Source of the DNA: Ruminococcaceae bacterium UBA2806
GTDB taxonomy: Bacteria > Bacillota > Clostridia > Oscillospirales > Acutalibacteraceae
Direction: 5' to 3'
NCBI GenBank assembly: GCA_002351795.1
Contig: DEHG01000108.1
Location: 805-12,794, forward strand
DNA length: 11,990 nucleotides
In this document: piece after piece, positions 1-7,325 of the stretch
Numbering within the stretch: position 1 is the first letter of the stretch
Layout of the letters: the number at the start of each line of letters is the position of its first letter
Made by a program: the position numbers and the translations under genes
Notes under the pieces: generated by a model
What the model saw: only the letters and a program-made list of their open reading frames with translations
What the model was told of the DNA's origin: nothing
The model's database searches: none

Positions 1-680
1 AATCCACACAGGAAGAATTTTTCCATACATTCAATACATTATACGAAGCAAAATGCCAGATAGTACTTACATCAGACCGTCCTCCTAAGGAAATAAAAAC
101 ACTTGAGGACAGATTAAGAAGCAGATTTGAATCAGGTCTGATAGCAGATATACAGGCGCCTGATTTTGAAACAAGGATAGCCATTATCAGAAGAAAGGCA
201 GAACTTCTTCAGATAGAGCTGCCTGCCGATGTTACGGAATATATAGCTACAAGACTCAAGAGCAATATAAGACAGCTTGAGGGAGTAGTTAAAAAGCTGA
301 AAGCAAAGAACCAGCTTTACGGAGAAAAAATAACGATCAATATTGCCCAGAAAACCATATCAGAAATTATTAATAACGATCAGCCGCCTCCGCTTACAGT
401 AGAGATGATAATAGATGAAGTAGCGAGACATTTCGGACTTTCAGGCGATGATATCAGATCTGCAAAGAGAAATTCAAATATTTCAAATGCAAGACAGATA
501 GCAATATACGCTGTAAGAGAGATAACGAATATGTCAATGAATCTTATAGGCGAGGAATTCGGAGGAAGAGATCATTCCACTATAGTATATGCTCTCAAAC
601 AGATAGAAAAGAATATGGAAAAGGATCCTAAGCTTAAAGCTACAGTAGATGATATAATCAAAAACATCAAAAACAGATAA
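1..680 (+). CDS. dnaA: Chromosomal replication initiator DnaA (3' part, N-terminus outside window)
   Basis: DnaA is the AAA+ ATPase that binds DnaA boxes and opens the origin. The reading frame is open from base 3 and ends at the TAA at 678-680, giving 225 C-terminal residues. It lacks domains I and II and the Walker A and B motifs, which lie upstream. Visible in order (fragment numbering) are a sensor I segment LTSDRPPKEI (about 22-31), the arginine-finger box EDRLRSRFESGL (about 35-46), the AAA+ lid with NIRQLEG, and domain IV from about residue 131. Domain IV carries RQIAIYAVREIT and the DnaA signature FGGRDHSTIVYAL (about 186-198), whose GGRDHST contacts the box. The gene is followed by an oriC-like intergenic region and dnaN, the usual Firmicutes order. 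Any ATG inside this frame, such as the one at 405, is internal. Identification is secure. Confidence 0.97.
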   Translation, partial: STQEEFFHTFNTLYEAKCQIVLTSDRPPKEIKTLEDRLRSRFESGLIADIQAPDFETRIAIIRRKAELLQIELPADVTEYIATRLKSNIRQLEGVVKKLKAKNQLYGEKITINIAQKTISEIINNDQPPPLTVEMIIDEVARHFGLSGDDIRSAKRNSNISNARQIAIYAVREITNMSMNLIGEEFGGRDHSTIVYALKQIEKNMEKDPKLKATVDDIIKNIKNR

Positions 681-699
681 AAAATAACTTTCAATAAAC

Positions 700-803
700 T
701 GTTGAAATATATTTAACAATTCAACAATTCCGGTTGAAAACAAAAAAATCAAACCTGTCAGAAATTCAACAAATTTTAAACAATCAACCAACATAAATCA
801 ACC
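700..803. repeat. Cluster of divergent DnaA-box-like sites (core TTCAACA)
   Basis: Nine-base sites resembling TTWTNCACA recur here. ATTTCAACA lies on the minus strand at 700-708, AATTCAACA on + at 718-726, TTTTCAACC on minus at 732-740 and AATTCAACA on + at 763-771. Weaker matches are CAATCAACC (781-789) and AAATCAACC (795-803) on +. The first two form an inverted pair. Against the usual box TTATCCACA, the main change is C to A at position 6. The box at 917-925 next to the trio array shares this change, which suggests a lineage-specific box variant. In such A/T-rich DNA some of these matches may be chance. Confidence 0.5.
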
Positions 804-916
804 GTGATGTTAAGAAGTTAAAAATCCAGAATTATTTTCAAAAATTGCCAAACAAGTTTTAAACATGAAAAAATAAAAAAAATACGTTAATAAAAACAAA
901 AAAACGGATTTTTAAC

Positions 917-944
917 TTTTCAACAGGTACTACTACTATTACTA
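917..944 (+). other. DnaA box plus DnaA-trio array (basal unwinding system)
   Basis: TTTTCAACA (917-925) is followed by GGTA (926-929) and then five triplets from 930 to 944: CTA, CTA, CTA, TTA, CTA. Read 3' to 5' on the complementary strand these are GAT, GAT, GAT, AAT, GAT, which match the DnaA-trio consensus. In B. subtilis a DnaA filament spreads from the box onto single-stranded trios to open the duplex. The order box, short GC step, trios and A/T tract is the same here, in the same intergenic position. Function is inferred from the motif layout. Confidence 0.75.
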
Positions 945-975
945 TAAATATATCTTTTCTATTTTATTTATTTTA
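943..975. other. A/T-rich DNA unwinding element candidate
   Basis: These 33 bases contain only two G/C bases (C at 954 and 959) and directly follow the DnaA-trio array, as expected for the first region to melt at the origin. They end just before the dnaN ribosome binding site. A dnaN promoter could overlap this stretch, but I could not find a convincing -35/-10 pair. Confidence 0.55.
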
Positions 976-995
976 GCAGAAAAGGAAGGATCAAC

Positions 996-2096
996 ATGAA
1001 ATTCAAATGTAACCGCACAAAACTTACTGAAGCAGTTACAAATGTTCAAAGAGCAGTTTCATCCAAGTCAACAAACCCTGCACTTGAGGGAATACTTATA
1101 GAAGCTGAGAAAAATAAATTAAAGCTTTATGGTTATGATATGGAAATATGCATAACAACAACAATTGAAGCAAAAGTAGAACAGGAAGGCGCTTCAGTTA
1201 TAACAGCAAAGCTTTTTTCAGAGATAATAAGAAAGCTTCCCGAGGAAGAAATAATTATAAATATTGACGAAAGAAATATAGTTTATATACAAAGCGGCAA
1301 AGTCGATTATAAGATAATAGGAATGCCGGCGTCTGACTATCCGGAAATTACAACAGTAAATACTGCTGATGTAATAAATATCGAAGGCGAAACACTTGCA
1401 TCAATGATAAGACAGACGATCTATGCAGTTTCCGATAAGGATATCAAACCGGCGCATAAAGGATCTCTGTTTGAGATAGAAAACAAAAAATTAAGGATAG
1501 TATCAGTTGACGGATACAGACTTGCAATAAGGACAGAGGACATAGAATACGATGGAGAAAAAACATTCATCGTACCAGGAAAAACATTATCCGAAATAAC
1601 AAAGCTCATAAATGAAGAAATAAAAAATGTAAGCATAACAGTAAGCGGAAAGCATATTGAATTCAAAATAGGAAACTACTCGATAATATCAAGACTTATC
1701 GAAGGAGAATTCATGAACTACAAGACTTCAATACCGGGCGTTCATGCAACAGAGATTAAAGTAAATACAAGAAAAATGATAAATACGATAGAGAGAATGT
1801 CCCTTCTCCTGACAGAAAAAATGAAAAGCCCGATCCGCTGCATGATAGATAACGGATATATAAAAACAAGCTGCAATACTTCACTCGGACAGGCAACTGA
1901 TGAAATAGAAGCAACAATCGAAGGAGAAGACGTAGAGATCGGATTCAATAACAAATTCCTTCTTGACGCCTTACGATACAGCGAAACAGATGAAATAAAG
2001 CTCAAGCTGAACGGCTCATTAAGCCCGATGGTGGTAACTCCCACAGAAGGAGATTCGTTCCTATTCCTGCTTTTGCCAATGAGGTTAACAAAATGA
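996..2096 (+). CDS. dnaN: DNA polymerase III beta subunit (sliding clamp)
   Basis: This gene encodes the ring-shaped clamp that encircles DNA and tethers the replicative polymerase and other clamp-binding proteins. The product is 366 residues, the normal size. The N-terminus MKFKCNRTKLTEAV and the stretch VDYKIIGMPASDYP (domain 1, near residue 105) are typical. The family's conserved C-terminal end LLPMRL is present in LLPMRLTK. Three clamp subdomains of about 120 residues each fit the length. The ATG at 996 is preceded by a strong ribosome binding site, AGGAAGGA (983-990), five bases away. The stop codon overlaps the next start as ATGA (2093-2096), so the S4 gene is probably translationally coupled. 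I see nothing unusual in the protein. Confidence 0.98.
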   Translation: MKFKCNRTKLTEAVTNVQRAVSSKSTNPALEGILIEAEKNKLKLYGYDMEICITTTIEAKVEQEGASVITAKLFSEIIRKLPEEEIIINIDERNIVYIQSGKVDYKIIGMPASDYPEITTVNTADVINIEGETLASMIRQTIYAVSDKDIKPAHKGSLFEIENKKLRIVSVDGYRLAIRTEDIEYDGEKTFIVPGKTLSEITKLINEEIKNVSITVSGKHIEFKIGNYSIISRLIEGEFMNYKTSIPGVHATEIKVNTRKMINTIERMSLLLTEKMKSPIRCMIDNGYIKTSCNTSLGQATDEIEATIEGEDVEIGFNNKFLLDALRYSETDEIKLKLNGSLSPMVVTPTEGDSFLFLLLPMRLTK

Positions 2097-2311
2097 GCAT
2101 AGAAAAAATAGAAATAAAAGCTGAGGAAGAATATATAAGACTTGACCAATTCCTGAAGCTGTCCGGCAGTATAGAAACAGGCGGTCAGGCAAAGGTTGCT
2201 ATCCAAAGCGGAGAAGTTACAGTAAACGGCGAGACTTGTACGATGAGAGGAAAAAAACTCAGAAGAGGAGACAGAGCCGGAATAGACGGCAATATCTTTG
2301 AGGTGTGCTGA
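2093..2311 (+). CDS. yaaA: S4-domain RNA-binding protein YaaA/RlbA
   Basis: This 72-residue protein is almost entirely one S4 RNA-binding fold, with the family pattern IRLDQFLKLSG, ETGGQAKVAIQSGEV, VNGE and RGKKLRRGD. B. subtilis YaaA (RlbA), a protein of nearly the same size at the same place between dnaN and recF, has been linked to ribosome assembly. A role in ribosome maturation is inferred from that family. The start ATG overlaps the dnaN stop by four bases. The internal AGGTG close to its stop (2301-2305) appears to serve as the ribosome binding site for recF. Family and locus are both clear, but the molecular target in this organism is not visible from sequence. Confidence 0.93.
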   Translation: MSIEKIEIKAEEEYIRLDQFLKLSGSIETGGQAKVAIQSGEVTVNGETCTMRGKKLRRGDRAGIDGNIFEVC

Positions 2312-2312
2312 T

Positions 2313-3413
2313 TTGTTCGTTAAGCATGTAGAATTTGAAAATTACAGAAATCTGAAAAATTCTGTATTTGATCCAGGAAAGGGAATAAATGTAATATGCG
2401 GCGATAATGCTCAGGGTAAGACTAATCTCATAGAATGTCTGTGGCTGTTTACCGGAGGAAGATCATTCAGAGGTTCCAAGGAAAAGGAGCTTATAGCTTT
2501 CGGTGAAACAAACGCTGTTATAAAAACAGAATTTTTCTCCGAAGGCAGAGAACAGACAATTGAAATAAATATCGAAAAAGGAAAGAGAAAAGCTACTCTG
2601 AACGGGGTTCCGAGAAATTATCTTTCTGAAATAGTCGGCAAATTCTGTGCAGTTGTTTTTTCTCCGGATCATCTGACTCTGATAAAAAACGGACCTGATG
2701 AAAGAAGGGCATTTATAGACGGCGCAATATGTCAGACAGATGCGATGTATGCATTATTGCTGTCAAGATATAAAAAGATACTTAATGAAAGAAATAATCT
2801 TATAAGATATATTCCGCAGGATAGATCTCTTATGGAAACTCTTTCAGTTTGGAATGAAACATTGGCAGCAGCAGGATCAAAAATTGCTGCAAGAAGAGCA
2901 GAATATGTCCGGAAGCTGAACCTGCCCGCAATCAGCTTTTATGACGGAATAAGCAAGGGGCGGGAAAGACTGCAAATTGAATACAGAATGAACTGTAAAG
3001 CGGATCAGAACGGCGATGAAAAGGAAATATATAATAAAACTCTCGAAAAGCTGATAAATAAACAAAATGAAGATATCAGCTGCGGATATACAACATCGGG
3101 AATACACAGGGATGATCTGATGATAAAAATAAATGACAAGGATGCAAGATCATTCGGTTCACAGGGTCAGCAAAGATCGGCGGTTCTTTCTTTAAAGCTT
3201 GCGGAAGCGGCAGTACTTGGAGAAGAAAAAAAAGAAGCTCCCATAATACTGCTTGACGATGTACTAAGTGAGCTTGATGTTTCAAGACAGAGCTATTTGC
3301 TTACAAAATTAAGCGGTATGCAGGTATTTATAACCTGCTGCGAAAAAACAGTAAGCTCGGAAAATGTCGTATATGTAGAGAACGGGATTTTATCCGAAGA
3401 TAAGGAAGTGTAG
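2313..3413 (+). CDS. recF: DNA replication and repair protein RecF
   Basis: RecF is an SMC-like ABC ATPase that binds gapped DNA and, with RecO and RecR, loads RecA. I place the start at TTG 2313, giving 366 residues beginning MFVKHVEFENYRN. An upstream in-frame TTG at 2298 would add five residues. The 2313 start is better because AGGTG (2301-2305) lies seven bases before it, the N-terminus then matches the family, and the Walker A lysine falls at residue 36 as in E. coli RecF. Visible motifs are Walker A GDNAQGKTN (30-38), the ABC signature region SQGQQRSAVLSLKLAE (from 283) and Walker B IILLDDVLSELD with DD at 315-316. The gene starts one base after the yaaA stop. Its 3' end carries AAGGAAGTG, the ribosome binding site of remB. 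Confidence 0.96.
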   Translation: MFVKHVEFENYRNLKNSVFDPGKGINVICGDNAQGKTNLIECLWLFTGGRSFRGSKEKELIAFGETNAVIKTEFFSEGREQTIEINIEKGKRKATLNGVPRNYLSEIVGKFCAVVFSPDHLTLIKNGPDERRAFIDGAICQTDAMYALLLSRYKKILNERNNLIRYIPQDRSLMETLSVWNETLAAAGSKIAARRAEYVRKLNLPAISFYDGISKGRERLQIEYRMNCKADQNGDEKEIYNKTLEKLINKQNEDISCGYTTSGIHRDDLMIKINDKDARSFGSQGQQRSAVLSLKLAEAAVLGEEKKEAPIILLDDVLSELDVSRQSYLLTKLSGMQVFITCCEKTVSSENVVYVENGILSEDKEV

Positions 3414-3415
3414 CA

Positions 3416-3667
3416 ATGTATCTTCATATCGGAATGGATACGGTCATAAATACAGATTCTATCATCGGTATTTTCGATCTTGACAATGCGACTTTATCAT
3501 ATAAAACAAGAGATTTTCTGTCAGAAGCAGAAAAATCAGGAAAGGTAATAAGCGTATGCAGCGACCTTCCAAAATCATTTATTGTATGCAGGGAAAATGA
3601 AAAACAAATAATTTATATATGCCAGCTGTCCCCCATGACTCTGCTAAAGAGGACGGGCATTGATTAA
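3416..3667 (+). CDS. remB: RemB-like DUF370 regulator
   Basis: This 83-residue protein begins MYLHIGMDTVINTDSIIGIFDLD. This matches the RemA/RemB (DUF370) family and resembles B. subtilis RemB (YaaB) in its opening and in the central PKSFIV segment. It also ends with the family-like LSPMTLLKR. RemB lies between recF and gyrB in B. subtilis, as here. Family members promote biofilm matrix gene expression, and RemA is a DNA-binding protein that forms oligomeric rings. Whether this protein regulates matrix genes in this organism is inference. The start follows the recF stop by two bases and uses AAGGAAGTG inside recF as ribosome binding site. The conserved locus makes the RemB name more likely than RemA. 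Confidence 0.88.
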   Translation: MYLHIGMDTVINTDSIIGIFDLDNATLSYKTRDFLSEAEKSGKVISVCSDLPKSFIVCRENEKQIIYICQLSPMTLLKRTGID

Positions 3668-3685
3668 AAGAAAGGAAATGGTAAT

Positions 3686-4294
3686 ATGTCTAAAAAATTG
3701 CTTACGGAATGTCCCTATTGTCACAGAAAGGTGACATTTTTCGGCGCATCAATTTTAAAAACAAAGGGTGAGCATTGCTGCTCAGGCTGCAGCTGTATTT
3801 CTAATGTTGTTATCAATAAAACAATATACGGTATTGCAAGCGCAGCTGTAGTTATTTCGTTTCTGATACTGTTCCTTTATTCACTTTTCGGAGATCACGG
3901 AAATCCATGGGGTATTTTTTATGTACTGGCGCCATTCCTGCTTTTTTATCTTATAGTTCCCTATTTTGTAAAATTAGAGCCGTGCAATGACAGATCAGCA
4001 GTTAATAAACTTCATAGAAAGATAAGCCCCATTCCAGAGGAAAAGCAGCATGCTTATGTTGCAGAACAGCCTGTTGATCTTGATGTAGGCGCAGATTTCG
4101 GAGCAAGCTTCATGAAGGTCAAAAACAGCATAAAAAGCGAGCATGACAAAGAAAGCAGAAAAAGAGGCAAGGATGACAGCAGTTCAGGTCTTGATGTAGA
4201 TATTACTGGAAATATGAAAAAAGCCGATATTATTGTAGAAGATAAGAAAGGCAGCGATGTTTCTTTTATATACGGAAACGGTAAAGATGATTAA
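3686..4294 (+). CDS. Zinc-ribbon two-helix membrane protein with long charged tail
   Basis: I do not recognise a named family for this 202-residue protein. It opens with CPYC (residues 9-12) and, 19 residues later, CSGC (32-35), with extra cysteines at 31 and 37, so a zinc ribbon is likely. Two hydrophobic segments follow, about 46-68 and 75-96, separated by a short loop containing HGNPWG. The remaining hundred residues are polar and charged, rich in K, D, E and S, and probably disordered. With two helices both ends should be on the same side, most likely cytoplasmic because zinc ribbons usually are. The ribosome binding site AGAAAGGA (3669-3676) lies nine bases before the ATG. The next gene has the same layout in shorter form, so the two probably belong together. 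Function is unknown. Confidence 0.8.
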   Translation: MSKKLLTECPYCHRKVTFFGASILKTKGEHCCSGCSCISNVVINKTIYGIASAAVVISFLILFLYSLFGDHGNPWGIFYVLAPFLLFYLIVPYFVKLEPCNDRSAVNKLHRKISPIPEEKQHAYVAEQPVDLDVGADFGASFMKVKNSIKSEHDKESRKRGKDDSSSGLDVDITGNMKKADIIVEDKKGSDVSFIYGNGKDD

Positions 4295-4306
4295 GGGGTG
4301 CGGGTC

Positions 4307-4639
4307 TTGCTAAAATTACCTGTTTGCCCGCATTGCGGAGCTGTTTACAGCTATAAGGAAGTCAGCAGCATGAAAAGCGGCACAGAGCTTTGCTATCACT
4401 GCAAAAAGAAATTCAGAATAAATAAGCTCAGAGGCAGAGTTATATTATTGTCTATAGTATGTACATTACTTATAATTGCAAATACTGCGATAATGATATC
4501 AAGTGAAAATTTTATTCCTGTCATAATAGTGCTTGCTGATATGATAGTTATAACAGCAGCATTTCTGATGCTGCCGCTTACTGTAAGATTCATTCCGGAA
4601 AAATTCAGCAAGGCTGAAAAAAGAGAGCGGAGAAAGTGA
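4307..4639 (+). CDS. Small zinc-ribbon two-helix membrane protein
   Basis: This 110-residue protein resembles its upstream neighbour in layout. It has CPHC (7-10) and CYHC (29-32) separated by 18 residues, a basic stretch, two hydrophobic segments (about 45-64 and 68-91), and a short basic tail. I chose TTG 4307 as start. The alternative GTG at 4298 would add three residues but lies inside the AAGGGGTG (4293-4300) that forms a good ribosome binding site for 4307. Paired CXXC motifs about 20 residues apart occur in a family of small Firmicutes proteins, and this may be a member. Its charge distribution suggests cytoplasmic ends. No catalytic motif is visible and the function is unknown. Confidence 0.78.
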   Translation: MLKLPVCPHCGAVYSYKEVSSMKSGTELCYHCKKKFRINKLRGRVILLSIVCTLLIIANTAIMISSENFIPVIIVLADMIVITAAFLMLPLTVRFIPEKFSKAEKRERRK

Positions 4640-4670
4640 TCATATAATCGTGTGAGAGGTTAGGACGAAT

Positions 4671-6632
4671 ATGGATATATTAGAAAATATTGAAAACAGT
4701 GATATTTCTCAGACAGACGCAAAATACGGCGCTGATGAAATACAGGTACTTGAGGGGCTTGAAGCTGTAAGAAAAAGACCCGGTATGTACATAGGTTCGA
4801 CCGGACCAAGAGGACTGCATCATCTTGTATATGAGATAGTCGATAATTCAATAGATGAAGCATTAGCAGGTTACTGCACAAAAATAGATGTAGAGATCCT
4901 TCCCGGAAATATAATCAGAGTAAGCGATAACGGACGAGGAATTCCTGTAGGCATACAGCCTAAGCTCGGTATCCCTGCGGTAACGGTTGTTTTTACAGTT
5001 CTTCATGCAGGAGGAAAATTCGGCGGCGGCGGATATAAGGTCGCAGGAGGACTTCACGGCGTAGGCGCATCGGTAGTAAATGCGCTTTCAGAATGGACAG
5101 AGGTAGAAGTATCTGACGGCAGCAATATTTATAAGCAGCGCTTTGAAAAGGGAAATATCGCAACAGAGCTTATAAAAACAGGTGAAACAGATAAAAAAGG
5201 AACAGTAGTTACTTTTAAAGCAGATCCCGAGATTTTTACGGAAACTACTGTATATGAATATGAAACTCTGTCAAAAAGACTCAGGGAACAGGCTTTTCTG
5301 AATGCGGGAATACATATTGAAATAAAGGATCTGAGAGATGAAAATGAGATACAAAGCAATGATTTCTGTTATGAGGGCGGTGTATCAAGCTTTGTAGATT
5401 ATGTTCATAAGAAAAAAGGTCTGGATGTTATACATCCCGATATAATGCATTTTGCTGCAAGGAATGAGGACGATACTGCATCTGCCGAAATAGCTATGCA
5501 GTATAATGACAGCTATAATGAGGATATCAGATCCTTTGCAAATAATATTCATACTACAGACGGCGGTACCCATGAAGAGGGATTTAAAAAAGCGCTTACA
5601 AGAGTAATGAATAATTACGCAAGGAAATTCAATATACTTAAAGACGAGGATAAGAACCTCAGCGGCGAGGATGTCAGAGAGGGTCTTACAGCTATAATAA
5701 GCGTAAAGCTTAAAGACGCACAGTTTGAAAGTCAGACAAAGGCAAAGCTTGGCAATACATCAATAAGAACTCTTGTAGATAAGCTCATAAGCGAAAAGCT
5801 TGAGCAGTATCTTGAAGAAAATCCTGCTACTGCGAAGGCAATTTTTGATAAGGCAGTAACTGCTGCAAAAGCAAGAGAGGCTGCAAGAAAGGCAAGAGAT
5901 CTTGCAAGAAGAAAAACAGCAATGGAGGGCGCAGGTCTTCCCGGTAAGCTTGCAGATTGTCAGTCAAAGAATGTTGAGGAAACAGAAGTATATATCGTAG
6001 AGGGAGATTCTGCGGGAGGTTCTGCTAAAAACGGACGTGACAGAAGATTCCAGGCTATACTTCCCCTTTGGGGCAAAATGCTTAATGTAGAAAAAGCAAG
6101 ACTTGACCGTGTATATGGAAATGATAAGCTTATGCCGGTAATTACAGCTTTGGGATGCGGCATAGGAGATGAAATAGATCTGAGCAAACTCAGATACGGC
6201 AAGATAATTATTATGGCGGATGCCGATGTTGACGGTTCACATATCAGAACTCTGATGCTGACATTTTTCTTCCGCTTTATGCGACCGCTTATTGAAGAGG
6301 GGCATGTTTATATTGCCCAGCCCCCGCTTTACAGGATCACAAAGGGAAAGAATGACCATTATTATGCATATTCCGATGAGGAAAGAGATAAAATAATGGC
6401 TCAGATGAACGGAAAATATGAGATACAGCGTTATAAAGGTCTTGGTGAGATGGATCCCCAGCAGCTTTGGGAAACAACAATGGATCCCGAAACAAGAATA
6501 ATGCTGAGAGTTGAGATGGAGGATGCCGCCGCCGCTGATGAGGTATTTACGATACTCATGGGCGACAAGGTCGAACCGAGAAGAGAGTTCATAGAAAAGA
6601 ATGCCAAATATGTTCAGAATCTTGATGTATAA
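4671..6632 (+). CDS. gyrB: DNA gyrase subunit B
   Basis: GyrB is the ATPase half of gyrase, which introduces negative supercoils. The 653-residue length fits Gram-positive GyrB, without the insertion of the E. coli enzyme. The GHKL ATPase domain shows EIVDNSIDEALAG, VSDNGRGIPV and GGLHGVGASVVNALS. The Toprim domain carries EGDSAGGSA (E444, D446) and DADVDG (D517, D519, D521), the metal-binding acids. The C-terminal end has IQRYKGLGEMDPQQLWETTMDP. The residue matching E. coli K447, where Gram-positive enzymes often have R, is W467 in LPLWGKMLNVEKA. The quinolone-linked D446 is unchanged. The ATG is preceded by AGGA (4662-4665). The stop overlaps the strong AAGGAGA of the next gene. Assignment to GyrB rather than ParE rests on the adjacent gyrA with a GyrA box. 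Confidence 0.97.
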   Translation: MDILENIENSDISQTDAKYGADEIQVLEGLEAVRKRPGMYIGSTGPRGLHHLVYEIVDNSIDEALAGYCTKIDVEILPGNIIRVSDNGRGIPVGIQPKLGIPAVTVVFTVLHAGGKFGGGGYKVAGGLHGVGASVVNALSEWTEVEVSDGSNIYKQRFEKGNIATELIKTGETDKKGTVVTFKADPEIFTETTVYEYETLSKRLREQAFLNAGIHIEIKDLRDENEIQSNDFCYEGGVSSFVDYVHKKKGLDVIHPDIMHFAARNEDDTASAEIAMQYNDSYNEDIRSFANNIHTTDGGTHEEGFKKALTRVMNNYARKFNILKDEDKNLSGEDVREGLTAIISVKLKDAQFESQTKAKLGNTSIRTLVDKLISEKLEQYLEENPATAKAIFDKAVTAAKAREAARKARDLARRKTAMEGAGLPGKLADCQSKNVEETEVYIVEGDSAGGSAKNGRDRRFQAILPLWGKMLNVEKARLDRVYGNDKLMPVITALGCGIGDEIDLSKLRYGKIIIMADADVDGSHIRTLMLTFFFRFMRPLIEEGHVYIAQPPLYRITKGKNDHYYAYSDEERDKIMAQMNGKYEIQRYKGLGEMDPQQLWETTMDPETRIMLRVEMEDAAAADEVFTILMGDKVEPRREFIEKNAKYVQNLDV

Positions 6633-6641
6633 GGAGAATAT

Positions 6642-7325
6642 ATGAAGGATACAGATGACAGTATTAAGCCTTCGGGCGATAATGACGAAAAAGAAGAATT
6701 AAAAGAGATAGTAGAAAATCTTGAAAATACCGAAAATGATGATAATCCAGAATGGGACGGTACTGAGGGCGAGCTTGTAAGCGACGATGATGCCGAGGAA
6801 TATGAAATACCGGAAACGGGATATAAAATTTCATATGAGCTGACTCAGGATGAAATGTACAAGTGTCTTTATCATAGCAATATGATAAAGACAAAGGGTA
6901 CAAGAGCTGTAATTCAGAGTATATTTTTAGGAATTGCGGCAGTTATATTTTTTGTTGTATATTTTACGACTGATTCACAGTTCAACCATTATAATCTGAT
7001 TTTCGGAATAATATCCTTGCTTACTATAGCTGCGATATGGATAATCCCCCATCTTTATCTGAAAAATATGTCAAGGATGATGGCGGACGGAAAAACGATA
7101 GAAGCTGAAATATATCCGACTCATATTGATATCGGTCATGGAAAGGGAAGCTGGAGCATTGAGCTTGACGGCAGATCCCAGATACAGGAATTTGACAATA
7201 TAATTATGATATTTACAGATCACGACAGGGCATTTGCAATACCTGAACGTGTTATCGAGCCGGAAGTATATAATGAGGTAAGAGCGATACTGACCTCGGG
7301 AACGGAGCCTGATGAAGATGAATGA
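6642..7325 (+). CDS. YcxB-like membrane protein with acidic N-terminal extension
   Basis: This 227-residue protein has a very acidic, probably disordered first 55-60 residues. The core begins at YKISYELTQDEM and has two hydrophobic helices (about 88-108 and 118-138). A C-terminal domain follows with an FTDHDRAFAIPERVI stretch near residues 191-205. The two-helix core followed by a strand-rich domain ending in an I-P-x-R motif is what I recall of the YcxB-like family, whose function is not known. The ribosome binding site AAGGAGA overlaps the gyrB stop, so the gene is coupled to gyrB. Its end overlaps the thioesterase start. Two further proteins of this general plan lie downstream before gyrA. 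The family call is from memory of motif shape and is moderate. Confidence 0.75.
   Translation: MKDTDDSIKPSGDNDEKEELKEIVENLENTENDDNPEWDGTEGELVSDDDAEEYEIPETGYKISYELTQDEMYKCLYHSNMIKTKGTRAVIQSIFLGIAAVIFFVVYFTTDSQFNHYNLIFGIISLLTIAAIWIIPHLYLKNMSRMMADGKTIEAEIYPTHIDIGHGKGSWSIELDGRSQIQEFDNIIMIFTDHDRAFAIPERVIEPEVYNEVRAILTSGTEPDEDE

Larger units (their letters stand above)
681..995. other. dnaA-dnaN intergenic region, probable oriC unwinding subregion
   Basis: These 315 bases hold no plausible gene and are very A/T rich. In B. subtilis and many relatives oriC is bipartite, with boxes upstream of dnaA and the DNA unwinding element between dnaA and dnaN. This gap has the same position and the same parts: a left cluster of TTCAACA-type sites (700-803), an A-rich spacer (about 804-916), a final box followed by DnaA-trios (917-944), and an A/T tract (943-975). 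The dnaN ribosome binding site follows at about 983-990. No perfect TTATCCACA was seen in either orientation. The assignment rests on position and motif layout, with no experimental evidence, and the second half of the origin would lie upstream of dnaA outside the window. Confidence 0.75.

Noticed and set aside
534..794. 86-residue minus-strand open frame over the dnaA end and origin
   Set aside because: It is antisense to conserved DnaA domain IV and box sites, has hydrophobic low-complexity content and looks like a shadow frame.
1742..2206. 154-residue minus-strand open frame over dnaN
   Set aside because: It is antisense to the well-conserved clamp and yaaA genes, and no family features are visible.
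4643..4648. Perfect TATAAT just upstream of gyrB
   Set aside because: No -35 hexamer or extended -10 TGN is present at proper spacing, so a gyrB promoter cannot be supported in this A/T-rich sequence.
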